A stretch of DNA of 64,000 bases from Marisa cornuarietis. Its lineage: Eukaryota; Mollusca; Gastropoda; Architaenioglossa; Ampullariidae. The position numbers were made by a program, and so were the translations under genes. This document shows, one piece after another, positions 12,301-21,853 of the stretch (position 1 is the stretch's first letter; every line of letters begins with the position of its first letter). The notes under the pieces were generated by a model that made no database searches, was not told the origin of the DNA, and saw only the letters and a list, made by a program, of their open reading frames with translations. The DNA is taken from positions 434,001-498,000 of the forward strand of contig SMMW01000153.1 in NCBI GenBank assembly GCA_004794655.1, given 5' to 3'.

Positions 12301-15300
12301 GGGCCAAGCAGCAAAAATGCATGAGGAGCTGATCTTGGTAAGAATAAGGAGGAATTACAGGAAGACAGTTGAAACTGGTAGTTTGTTTTGAACCAATTTG
12401 CAACTGTTAAATGTCATCATGCAGAACTGATTTGATGAGGTTGGAGCTATGAAAGGCTTTAAAATTCTACCTAGTGACCTAGGGTGTTTACTCTTAACCT
12501 GAAGACAAGATCGAAAGCTCTTACAAACAACTGGAGGGCTCAGTGGATTGACAGGTGAAGGGTGGGGTGGTTAGGAAAATGTCAATCGAAATAGGTAGGG
12601 CTGCAGTTCGAGACTGTTATACAGAAAAAAAAATTAGAGTGCATGATTTCATATTGTCTGTTGCTATTCTGCTCACTATCAGCATTATCTCTTTGTTAAA
12701 GATGATCATTTTGATTTAGTTATATTGAAACTGTTTCCTCCAGCCAGTTGTAAAATGTGGTTTGTAGATTGGGATAGAAGCTGTTTCTTTCACATTTTTT
12801 ACCAAGAACAATAATTAAAACCTTGTTGTGGTTGGTTTTTACAAGTGGGCACATTAAAAAAAAAAACCAGTGCTGCTGTTCTTCAGAACTTGTGGATATC
12901 GACATTTTAAAAACATTGAAATTAGCATGAGGTGGTGGGGGGAAAAAAAGCCAGCTTCAGAGTCAAAAACGCGATCTTGAATAAGCATAATTTAATATTT
13001 TTAAAAACTATTGAGAAAAGTGTTCAGATATCGCATTTTTTTTTACTTAAGTATATATAAAAAAGGCAAATAGTTCACCCTTTTAAGTGGGTCTGGTGGC
13101 ACAACGGTTAGCGCCTGTCACCAGTACAGTGAGGTTTGGCTGTTCAGCTCTCATGTTGGGCATGCCGTTCATCTGCATGTGGCCTCTGTTTACAGGGCTG
13201 GCTGCCTTGCCGTGATATAGCCTTAGCTGCTGGCTCAGTGTAAAACCCCAATCCCCCAACCCCCTCACCTCTTTTAAAAGAAACATGCACCATTTCAAAG
13301 GCTTTCTCTCTCTCTCTCTATCGCACACACAGAAGGAAGAGAGGATGGGGAGCAAAAAAGACCCCTCTTGCAGAATACAGAACCATTAAAAAGAGCAAAA
13401 CTCAGTGTGTCTCAGATTGAAACAGATCATATCAGGTAAAGACAAAACTTGGCTGGATGAATTAAGGAAGTAATAATGTAAACATACTAACAAATGTGTT
13501 GTAGTACAGTTGAATAATGTTATGACAAAGGTGATCACAGCTTCTAAGAGATATGAAAAAACCTTGTAACACCAGACCAGAAATAAAAATGATTGTCTAA
13601 ATAAGTATAAATACATATGCTTTAAACCATAACATTTTTTGTCTGAATATTTAGTTTGGTTCATTTTTTTATCACTGAGAGTTCCTCATATTTAGTGAGC
13701 AATATATGCTTAAAAAAATGGGGTGCTGTATGGGTTTGACCATGCTGTCCCAAGAAACATTTTGGCTCCCACAATACATAAGCAATAGGTTTGATTTGCA
13801 TGCATAGACAACAGTGATATTTGCAAACTAACAAACTTGAGAAACATCTTTTTTACGCAAGTGGCAAGGTAGTGAACAAAGTTATTATGCATGGAAAGTT
13901 GGAATGTGCAGTTTCCAGTATAGAGGTTAAAAGAAAAAAGATTACAAATGCTAATATTGTAGGACATTAAAAATGCCAAACGTGCAGTGTGGATTTTGCA
14001 ATATTTGTTACAATATTGCTTGTATGACTGAAACTAGTTTAAAAGTAGACATGAAAACACAGACATGGGAAGAATGAGAAGCACCATAGAGGTGGAACTT
14101 CTTTAGACCTAATAAGAAAATGGCTAATAAAACTGTGCCCCAGGTTATAACTTCCTTCTTTAATCTATAAATTTTTATTAAAATGCAGTGTAAGTGACAG
14201 ATGATTTATAGTTAGTTTTGTCTGCATGTTGTCCATGAATGGTCCTTTATAACAGATTTCCAGGTCCTTAAAAGATCTCAGGATTTTGATCGGATTTCTG
14301 TGTGAGTGTCAAAAGTGACATTGTGTTCCTTGAGCACTAACATAGGCACCAATTTTTCTTACATAATTTATCAGATTAATTATTCCCTTGGACCCAGGAT
14401 ACCCTATAGTTCTAGCAGAAACATGGAGGCAGGCAGAATTGTTTTGTGACTTTTTTTTAAAGAAACAAAAGTGGCATTTTCATCAATCCTTTATTTTTAA
14501 AAATCAGCATCTTGGACTCAATACTAATGGAGAGCACAAATACTAAGACAACCATCAAAATGTGCCACATCGCACAAGCAAATTGGCTGACCTCCTCTAA
14601 CAAATTGATTTTCATAATGATAAAAAAATGAAATTTTGTAGGCCCAATAAAGACTAATTTGAAAATGAATGATTTTTGTATGATCACCCACTTTCCATTA
14701 GAAAGAAGGCTTAGTGTGCCAATACTTAATGTAAGATTTTGTTAGTATTACATTGATTTATAAGACTGTACATGCTTGGTGTTCGCTTTCTTAGTTGTAA
14801 TTTGCTAGAAATGAGTAAGTGCAGCACTTTTATTCATTTACTTTTCTTTTGTTTCAGTGGTTGGCAGGTTTAGTATCTTTGCAAAGCAGTATCGCCAAGT
14901 TCATGGCCCAAAAGCAGCTGCAGTCAAACTCACCCTCAGGTCAGGCCATCGACCTGTGCAGAAATGCAGATGCGGGCGTTGCCACCAAGCCTACAGCATC
15001 TGTAGCCCCAGTTATTCACTGTGGTGAATCAGATCTACCCATGATGGCACTGGAGCATCCTTCCCCTGAGAATGTGCAGAAGATGACGGACAGCCTCATG
15101 GACTGTGAGAATGCTGCAGGTGATGACAGTCCTGCTGCTTGTGATGGTTTAGGCAGCAGTGCTACAAAAGGCAGCTTGCAGGTGGTACATGATAACTCGC
15201 AGAATGGACCTGGTGAGCCCTTGCCATCGCCCAGCAACAGAAGTAATGCGGTGTCCCTACTGCACGGCAATCTCTGCAGCAGCAGTGGTGGAGGTGGTGT

Positions 15301-18300
15301 TAGTAGTGATGCTGAGGTATTGGACATTCAGAAGGCCAGGGTTGACGCTGCAGCAAGAACTCGAAGCAACAGTGCTGATGCAGCTGTAACCACAGCTGGC
15401 ATAATAAAAGTGTCTTGGCCTAGTGGTGAGCGGACAGGCAACCAAAGCGCATCTTCAGTGGCTGGACAGCAAGGCTCAAAAGCAAATGTGCTACTGCCTT
15501 CTGGAGTACCTGTGCAACAACAGCAAGCCAAAAACATAGTCATCAGTACAATAAACAAGACCAACAATACAGTGGTCACCAAAGTGCTTCCAGGTGCTGC
15601 AGGACAGGGAACGACCAGCAAGGTTGTCTTGCCACAAAGCATGGGAGCACGGAACAATGGCAGCAGCCCTCCAACATCCATCTTGTCACCAAGAGTCCTG
15701 GTGCAGCCTTCAGCACGCACAACAAACACTTCCCCTCAGGGTTCAACTACTCAGTCTAATGCTGGGACACCAGTTCCTTCCCCTAAAGTTATTACTGTGT
15801 CTTCAAGCTCAGGTATTGTGGCTGAAAATATGGTCATTTTCATAGTTTGAGCAGGGTGTGTGAGGGTAAAATGATTTAGTGATTTTACTTGACAGTTTGG
15901 AAGAAGATTTATCGAGTTTCTGTCTGCCAAAGTTTTAAAGCTGTTAGCACTCTTTATTGCTTTCAAACCAGAAGAATGTCAAAAAAAGCTTTGGATGTCT
16001 GAGTTTCATACTTGTGTGGTGATTTAAAAGTAGCTAGAAGTGTGCCAAGTTATGAAGTTAAGAAAAAAAAAGAGAAAAAACCCAAGTTATTTTTGCACTT
16101 AAACTGGATTTGTTGTTCAGATACTTGTGTGCTCTCGTAACAATCTTAGGTTAAAAGTGTACTGGATTTGAATATGTAGGAGCCTCTGACTAGTGGACAC
16201 CTACCATGTAGAGGTTGTTTTTAGCATGAAGCATATTTCTGGACTGCTGGCTGTTTGCTGAGAACAACTCTCAGCCTCTTGCAAAGTTGTAGGCTGTCAG
16301 GTCTCAGCGAACCATTTAGAAGGTTGATATCTGAACCGGCAATAAAATTCTTAAAGTCAGCAATAGACTTGCAATACATTTTTTTTTTTACTAAGTTGCT
16401 ATTTCCTCAACCTCCACTTTCCATGATTCAGAGCCAATAAATCAAAAATACAACAGACTATACAGCTTGAGCTTTTGTACCTAACAAGAGTTTATATCAT
16501 CTGCTCTTCATCTTGATGTTGATCGATTAACTGGAAGCGAATTTATGTTTTTGCCTCGATCTAGAAGTTAACACAGGAGATGCGTCTGCAAGCAGTCCAG
16601 AGATACGTCCATGGTTTTTAGCTGATTGAAGGTGGCTTCATGTCATTTATTGTGTGTATATATATACGTTTCTGTGTAGGACCATCATTATCATCAGGGA
16701 TAATTTTAACGCTGACAATTTTTTTTTTATTTTGTGAACTTGTAAAGAGCCTTTTTAATATTTTTAGTGGATCCTATGAAGAAAGATCTTAGAAACTCGA
16801 TTGTTTGGATATGGTTTTCCTGTGGTGATACCAAACAGGATGAAGTGGCCAGTCCCTTTGCTGTGAGACACTGTGAAATACAAAACAACGAAATTGAACA
16901 TAAAGGAATATGCTTTCCAGCATGCTTTAAAAATTTGTAGAAATTTTGTTATTCAGATGAGATGGAAACTGGTGTTACTTGCTCATGCAGGTTCAAAGTC
17001 ATCAACTGTACCAACAGTAGCCAAAGGAGGCTCAAACAATCTGAGCTCAGCTGTTTTGAATCTCAGCTCTGTTCTTCAGCAGTGGGTAGAGGGAAATGCA
17101 GGTAATTAATTTTATGATTTATTTTTATTTTGTGATGAGTATGTGTTTGATAAACAGTGTCAGAACCACGTTGAGTCAAGACAGACTTGAAAACGGGTAC
17201 TGACACGCGTTCTTTCACTCAGCAGAAAACAAACATCTGCCTGTGGGCTTCCCACTAGCATACCGAAAGTTGCCCAAAAATGTTCTTACTGGCTTAGTTT
17301 CTTTTTTCTCATTTGTACTTGTTTGGGTTATTCTTTTATGTTATTTTCTTTTATCCTAAGGCAGTACTAGGGTATACATTAGCAGCAATAACCATAACCA
17401 TACACTTTATCTGACAGATCGGAATAACTATAAAGCATCAGGCAGTTTTGAAAATACATAAACACATGAACTTATATATATATGTTCACAATTTCACATT
17501 GCATCCCTTAAATTCTACTCCCACACCATCTTGTCCGCTATAGCACAGTTCTCGAGATACTTGTATGCCTCTTGGGTTATAGACTATAAAGTTCAGTTTC
17601 TCAATGAACTGAATACTCAATTGTCTGAACGAGTCTGGGTCCCGTAAATGTTCTTTGAATATTGTAAATAACTTACATTAAAGCTAGATGCCGTGTGGCC
17701 TTTCAAAACTAGTAGTTTCCCTTTTCTCAGTGCTTGGCTGTTAGTCTGCTCGAAATTTACATCGGAAGAGTGCCAGCTTTTCGAGGAGCCTCTTTGGTTG
17801 ATCCTGGGTTGGCAAGTATTCTTCCGCTCCCCAGATGTATCTCAGAATCCTCTGGAGAATCTTTGCTTTACTACAGACACTTGATGAGCTTTGGTTATTG
17901 GCTCCGGAAGTTCCATCTTCAAAACTGGGTCCCGTGGAAATTGCTGACAAGGGGAGATCCACTGTAGTACTGGCACTGGAGTCCCAATGTCGATTGCAAC
18001 GAAGTAGGGAGGATGCTTCGCCTATGTTCCTCATTTCTGAGCACGTTGTTTCTTAATTTGTCTCCCCTGAGTAATTCCTGTTCAATTTACTCATATTCTC
18101 CAGATATAATATTTGTTTCACTTTCACACCACACTCAGCTCTATCTCTCTCCCACTCAATTATCATAAATTCACTTACTTATTAATACTAATTCATTTGC
18201 TCACATCCTGAATGGTTTGAAGTTTCAAAATAGAAATATATAAAAAATAGGGAATTTACAAAGGTTTACCTTGGCTGGGCAAGGAACTATTCTCTTCCCG

Positions 18301-21300
18301 ATCGGTTTCCTTCTCAGACTTGACACGTCTTTCTTCCACACTGGCCTATTCGGGAATGGTGCAACTGAGTTCACATTGAATACTGGCCTCTCGTGAACAC
18401 TATTTAGTCACATGGCCTCACACTCACAACAACACGCTACACATTCGTAACCAGTCAGAGGTGATAACCCTCGTCCCTGACAAACAGTACTTGTATGCTT
18501 AAACATTTGAGTCTGCTATAACCGTATACTTTTTCATGCTAACTGTGCTTGTGATTGCAGACTGCACACCTGATGTAGAACTGAGCAAGATGGATGAAAA
18601 ATTGCTACACTTGTTGGCATGGCAACGGCTGCAACAGCTGCTTCCTCCCTCTTCTCCTACTACTGCAAGAGCCTCAACGCCCAACATGTTTGGCAAAAAG
18701 AGTTTACTAAATGGGCTGATGACACCAGGTCCCACCTACATTTTCCCTTCTTGTCTTCTCTGTATTTATGGCCTAAATGATTTATTTGTTGCCATCTTCT
18801 CTCTTTAAGAATAGGGGATTGGATAGCTGGGGAGCAGATAACCTAGTAATTAGAGCAGCAACATCCAAACCCGACAGCATGCTCACAAGTTGATTTGATA
18901 CCCATGTTATGCAAAATAGTTAACCTAATTCGCGAACTGGGTACCTGGCTGGGTAAAGAATTCTGGAAGGTAAGGCAGCAAAAGAGAAGAGCTTACACTG
19001 AGAAAATTGGAATTTCTAATACTTCACTTCCCTATGACCATAAGGGCACCAGGACTCTTTTAAACACTTCTAGATAATTTCAGTCAGCTGAAAATTGAAT
19101 TTTTTAGAACAAGTGGTCTTTTACTGAAGTTTAGCATTTGTTACCGTTTCCACTAACATAACTTATTTGGTTTTCCCTCAGGTTCAAGTGAAGTTCGTCC
19201 TCGAGCTGTTCTATGTCCTTTGACTGGTAAAGGCCAGGCGGTCACTATGCCGTACCGCACTCTCAGTGTGGGCACAGGTAATAAAACAAATTTTGGATTA
19301 TTTTACTTGTAACCAAACTTGATGAATGGGAATTTGTAATTTGATATTTCTTTTCATAATTTTAATTTAACCAGTGAAAGCAGTTTGCAGTTAAATTAAG
19401 TTGCAAGGAGGCGTTGAAATGCAAGGAAAACAGCGAGGAGAAGGCTGCTGGTAGGGAAAGGCATATTTTGTTGTAAAGACGCCTTGAATAACACTAATAA
19501 ATTTGTCAAAAGCATTTGCAAAATTTGGTTTTTGACAAATTTAATAAAATGTGAGTGTCATGTGCAGAGGCTGGTGTAGGCAAAATAGAGAGTGGGACAT
19601 TTATATTGGCACTGCCTATTGATGTGGATTTAATACACAAAGTAAGCCTGAGAATACAAACATTCAAAAAAGCTTGCATGAATGGTACAACAATTCATAT
19701 GGTGCAAATGTTTGTGGTCTAAGTGGCCTAGAGGCTTTGTAGGATTACCCAGTATAAATGTGTATAACATAATTGATGTATTACAGGTGCTGATATGGAT
19801 GTACCTTTATTGAACTTTGGATATTGCAACTACATTTCCAGCAAACATGCTGTTATCTTCTATGATGAGGTAAAATTTGTGAGGAAGACACAAAAAATCC
19901 AAGTGTGCCTATGAACGTGAAGACCAGTTTATTTTAATTTATGCAGAAATAAATATTAGATCCCCATTTTGCTGTTGTCAGTTAATCCATTGGTTATGTA
20001 CTTTGACATTTGTATATTTAAAAAAAAGACAGGACAAATTAAAATTATTATTAATTGAACTCAAAATTCAGAATAAGGAGATATAAACTGTTCCTATCTC
20101 AATCCATTGTGAAACTTTAAAATCCAAAAGAAATATATATATATATATATCCAGTTGCATCTCCCCAATCCCCAGTGAAAAAATATTTTTGTTCAGATTA
20201 AAGATCTGTGTGATGCCTAGTGGGTTCTAATGGTCACACTCTATAGAAACAAATAAAAATAACATAGATGATGAAATACAATTAAAGTGTTTGAAATAGC
20301 CCACGCCATAGGGAAAAGAAATCACTACCCCTCTTTATGTGTGCTCTTGTGTTGCCTTCATTAATGTAAACATTATGTCTTCAAATCTTTATGTGTGTAA
20401 CATGATTTAACTCCATTCAAAAAGGGCTCACCCCCTGAAATGATCGTATTTGGTCCCACTTTGCTAGTAGTTTTGGAATAAAATTTAATTGAATATGATG
20501 CATACTCTTGTGTGGACTGGTGTGTATTGTTGCTGAAGGGAACTGCTCATAGGAGGAATGAGTTTTAATTTGTTTAAACCTTGTGGAAAGTGCTTATGTT
20601 GTACTTTCTTATGAATATTTGAAAAATGTATTTTTTTCTTTGTTTCTAATATTGTTATTACTTACAGAGATGGGTCTTTTCTCCAAAATGAAATGTGTTT
20701 GAAACTTGCATGCTAGATGACCCGGCATTTCGAGCTGCTGAACTATAGTGAGCATGGGACAACGGTTGACAATGTCCTCTACTCTTGTGACTTCTCTGAC
20801 AAACCTGCCACGACACCACACCCATCGCCAGTGGTTGCAGCAGTGCGCGAAATCATCAGCAAAAACAAAAACAACAAAAAGAATAGTAACAACAACAACA
20901 GCAGCACCAATGGTGATGCCAGTAGAGATCGCTTTCTGATGTCTGCTCACTCTCAGGAGGTGAGTAGCACATACAAGCAAGGAAACAGCATACCAAAGCA
21001 CACCCAGAAACTTTTGGTACATGCATTTTTTTATTCGTTTGTTAATTTGCCTCCCTGTTGAGATTTTTACTACTTGCTGAAGCCAGTTGCCTAGGATTGT
21101 TGCATTTTGTTATTTTGCTTTTGTGCCCACATTTTTATGGGAAGAATATTTTCTCAATTTTAGATTTTGTTTAATTCTGGAAGAAGTCTTTTGCATTGCA
21201 TGTATTTTTCATGGCTTATTTTGACCAGTTCTTATTCTTGCAAAGTTTATAATTGTACTCTCTCGTTCCTATTCTGACCACTTCTCTCTTTATAATAATA

Positions 21301-21853
21301 ATAATGTGTACTTAGGAGATATGTGTAGGCACACGTGTTACTCAGCAAAGAAGTACAGTCGCCTTTCTCCATTCTATCTCCGCGATCCTTCCCATTTGCC
21401 CACTACATCCACAGAATGTAGTGTGGTATACGTGCACATATCTGCAGGTTGTCCATAACTGCAGGGATTTATATACACTCTTTTTGCACAATATGAAGGC
21501 AAGAAAGAATTATATGTTCATTTCATGACATAGTATTGTGAAATTGCTAGAAAAGATGTGTATTGCTCATAAAATGTCCTGTTTGTTTGCGCGATTAACA
21601 GCCATTAAGACCATGTAACTGTAAAGCCAGCAGCTGGAGCTTCATGGGTGGCACAGGAGCAGGCTGGGAAGGAACTGCTTTGCTCAACCATGGCAGCTAC
21701 ATCAAGCTAGGCTGCCTGCAGTTTGTCTTCAGCATCGTGGACCAGCACAATTGCCCTGAGCCTGCAGGGCCACCTGGATCACTGACAGTCCCTCGTGCTG
21801 TTAAACCAGAGCCCATGTCTTTGCTCAAGACTCATCTAAAGGCAGCTCAGTGA
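6280..21853 (+). CDS. PHF12: PHF12 (Pf1), PHD finger / FHA co-repressor subunit, 15 exons
   Basis: Chromatin co-repressor subunit known to link SIN3, MRG15 and histone deacetylase complexes at transcribed genes. I assembled the CDS as 6280-6327, 6503-6690, 7310-7385, 8443-8689, 8982-9096, 9277-9409, 9860-10030, 10322-10459, 14858-15812, 16991-17101, 18561-18728, 19182-19277, 19787-19869, 20717-20959 and 21602-21853. All junctions are GT-AG and phase-consistent; the total is 3024 nt, 1007 residues. Domains: N-terminal [11 protein letters not shown] motif (1-16); PHD1 about 51-100 with C55, C58, C67, C70, H75, C78, C95, C98; SIN3/MRG15-binding segment about 158-187; PHD2 about 217-266 with C220, C223, C235, C238, H243, C246, C261, H264; Ser/Thr-rich middle 390-720; helical [21 protein letters not shown] about 735-755; FHA domain about 785-975. 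The length and exon number resemble vertebrate PHF12 as I remember it. Confidence 0.95.
6503..6690 (+). CDS. PHF12: PHF12 exon 2 (PHD1, first part)
   Basis: Starts QIQRLVAPP after ttttttatag. It encodes a basic stretch, then [17 protein letters not shown] and PAAFHLLC, six of the eight zinc ligands of PHD1. Donor gtgagt, phase 2. Confidence 0.94.
6691..7309 (+). other. PHF12 intron 2
   Basis: AT-rich intron. No feature was seen in it. Confidence 0.85.
7310..7385 (+). CDS. PHF12: PHF12 exon 3 (PHD1, end)
   Basis: Acceptor ctgttacag. Encodes [19 protein letters not shown], completing PHD1 with its last CxxC. Donor gtatgt, phase 0. Confidence 0.93.
7386..8442 (+). other. PHF12 intron 3
   Basis: AT-rich intron with a SINE fragment on the minus strand (7579-7680). 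Otherwise nothing recognisable. Confidence 0.8.
7579..7680 (-). mobile_element. SINE family copy (fragment)
   Basis: On the minus strand it shares the block GCATGTGG...TTTACC.GGTCAGCTG...AAACACCCA with the copies at 13086 and 38612. The tRNA-like head is missing and it is rather diverged. Confidence 0.6.
8443..8689 (+). CDS. PHF12: PHF12 exon 4 (linker and SIN3/MRG15-binding segment)
   Basis: Begins [11 protein letters not shown] after a weak acceptor (ttttctggag). This start was chosen because an upstream tttacag would open onto an in-frame TGA. The end, [20 protein letters not shown] followed by a CTTPLPG segment, matches the conserved inter-PHD helix that binds SIN3 and MRG15 in vertebrate PHF12. 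Phase 1. Confidence 0.85.
8982..9096 (+). CDS. PHF12: PHF12 exon 5 (PHD2, start)
   Basis: [16 protein letters not shown], then [19 protein letters not shown], the strongly conserved lead-in to PHD2 with its first CxxC. Phase 2 at the end. Confidence 0.93.
9277..9409 (+). CDS. PHF12: PHF12 exon 6 (PHD2 core)
   Basis: Encodes [20 protein letters not shown] and [13 protein letters not shown], nearly identical to the vertebrate protein as I recall it. Acceptor ttgttacag, donor gtaagc, phase 0. Confidence 0.95.
9860..10030 (+). CDS. PHF12: PHF12 exon 7
   Basis: [20 protein letters not shown] then [17 protein letters not shown] corresponds to the family's LSNRCQVFDRFQD...FLNRIHKKHPP region. Acceptor tttgttag, donor gtgagt, phase 0. 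Confidence 0.9.
10322..10459 (+). CDS. PHF12: PHF12 exon 8
   Basis: [19 protein letters not shown] corresponds to the VPDAIKSQYQFPPPL stretch of the family. It ends EEQEE before gtgagt, phase 0, which joins in frame to [12 protein letters not shown] in exon 9 as in the vertebrate QQEWLCSVVALQCSI. Confidence 0.9.
11870..12085 (+). mobile_element. MITE copy 2 (TTAA/CCC-ended family)
   Basis: Collinear with 1857-2060 (reverse orientation) and 24255-24420. Shares TAACTGAAGACTGTGAAGAC, CATTAGACCAAGAAACCTAT and GCTTGAACTTTGCAATAAAA. The downstream end (ATGTTAAAGGG) is degraded relative to the GGGTTAA terminus of the other copies. Confidence 0.7.
13086..13275 (+). mobile_element. tRNA-derived SINE
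   Basis: The head resembles a tRNA gene with pol III promoter boxes: box A TGGCACAACGG at 13097-13107 and box B-like GTTCAGCTC at 13142-13150. The body CAGGGCTGGCTGCCTTGCCG, TAGCCTTAGCTGCTGGCTCA, GTGTAAAACCCC recurs, diverged, at 7579, 34858 and 38612. A CT microsatellite follows the 3' end. It is not a functional tRNA gene because no complete cloverleaf forms. Confidence 0.75.
14858..15812 (+). CDS. PHF12: PHF12 exon 9 (Ser-rich middle)
   Basis: Longest exon (955 nt). It starts [19 protein letters not shown], a conserved helix, then a poorly conserved Ser/Thr/Ala/Gln-rich, probably disordered tract. It ends at TCTTCAAGCTCAG before gtattg, phase 1; reading on into the intron gives a stop 27 nt further on. 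Confidence 0.92.
15813..16990 (+). other. PHF12 intron 9
   Basis: AT-rich. No feature beyond poly-T runs and short TA repeats was seen. Confidence 0.8.
16991..17101 (+). CDS. PHF12: PHF12 exon 10
   Basis: Acceptor gctcatgcag. Encodes a Ser-rich stretch ending in [14 protein letters not shown], equivalent to the family segment MVDLTNSLRAFMDVNG. Phase 1 in and out. Confidence 0.87.
17102..18560 (+). other. PHF12 intron 10
   Basis: Almost entirely occupied by the 1325-bp element at 17158-18482; without it the intron would be about 130 nt. Confidence 0.85.
17158..18482. mobile_element. Solo-LTR-like insertion with perfect 5-bp target-site duplication
   Basis: The element begins TGTCAG and ends CTGACA (6-bp inverted termini, TG...CA) and is flanked by AACAG on both sides (17153-17157 and 18483-18487). 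These are hallmarks of LTR retroelement integration. At 1325 bp with no protease, RT or integrase motifs it is best read as a solo LTR, or less likely a non-autonomous element. Read on the minus strand it starts TGTCAGGGACGAGGG. Minus-strand frame 17741-18034 is open but unrecognised. Base composition is less AT-rich than the flanks. Confidence 0.75.
18561..18728 (+). CDS. PHF12: PHF12 exon 11
   Basis: [20 protein letters not shown] matches the [20 protein letters not shown] helix of vertebrate PHF12. Phase 1 in and out; donor gtccca is weak but the phase fits. Confidence 0.9.
18729..19181 (+). other. PHF12 intron 11
   Basis: No feature was seen. Confidence 0.8.
19182..19277 (+). CDS. PHF12: PHF12 exon 12 (FHA domain start)
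   Basis: [15 protein letters not shown] then [12 protein letters not shown]: the first strands of the FHA domain. Acceptor tttccctcag, phase 1 in and out. Confidence 0.92.
19278..19786 (+). other. PHF12 intron 12
   Basis: AT-rich. No feature was seen. Confidence 0.8.
19787..19869 (+). CDS. PHF12: PHF12 exon 13 (FHA domain)
   Basis: [20 protein letters not shown] then AVIFYDE: the central FHA strands with the conserved S-x-H. Phase 0 at the end. Confidence 0.94.
19870..20716 (+). other. PHF12 intron 13
   Basis: AT-rich intron with a short (AT)n tract near 20132-20150. No gene was seen. Confidence 0.8.
20717..20959 (+). CDS. PHF12: PHF12 exon 14 (FHA domain with Lys/Asn-rich loop)
   Basis: Acceptor gcatgctag. 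[20 protein letters not shown] is nearly identical to vertebrate PHF12. It is followed by a Pro-rich then Lys/Asn-rich low-complexity loop ([15 protein letters not shown]) inside the FHA region. Donor gtgagt, phase 0. Confidence 0.93.
20960..21601 (+). other. PHF12 intron 14
   Basis: AT-rich. Contains an (ATA)n run near 21292-21304. No gene was seen. Confidence 0.8.
21602..21853 (+). CDS. PHF12: PHF12 exon 15 (FHA end, stop)
   Basis: [16 protein letters not shown] and [20 protein letters not shown] followed by LQFVFS close the FHA domain. The divergent tail ends ...THLKAAQ with TGA at 21851-21853. Confidence 0.95.
   Translation, partial: PLRPCNCKASSWSFMGGTGAGWEGTALLNHGSYIKLGCLQFVFSIVDQHNCPEPAGPPGSLTVPRAVKPEPMSLLKTHLKAAQ

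Larger units (their letters stand above)
10460..14857 (+). other. PHF12 intron 8 (4.4 kb)
   Basis: The largest PHF12 intron. It holds a partial MITE-like match (about 10810-10845), a MITE copy (11870-12085) and the best-preserved SINE (13086-13275). The rest is AT-rich without recognisable genes. Confidence 0.8.

Noticed and set aside
13097..13150. Possible tRNA gene
   Set aside because: Box A and a box B-like motif are present but no proper cloverleaf forms; it is a SINE head.
17741..18034. 97-codon minus-strand frame inside the LTR-like element
   Set aside because: No retroviral or transposase motif is recognisable; kept only as part of the element.
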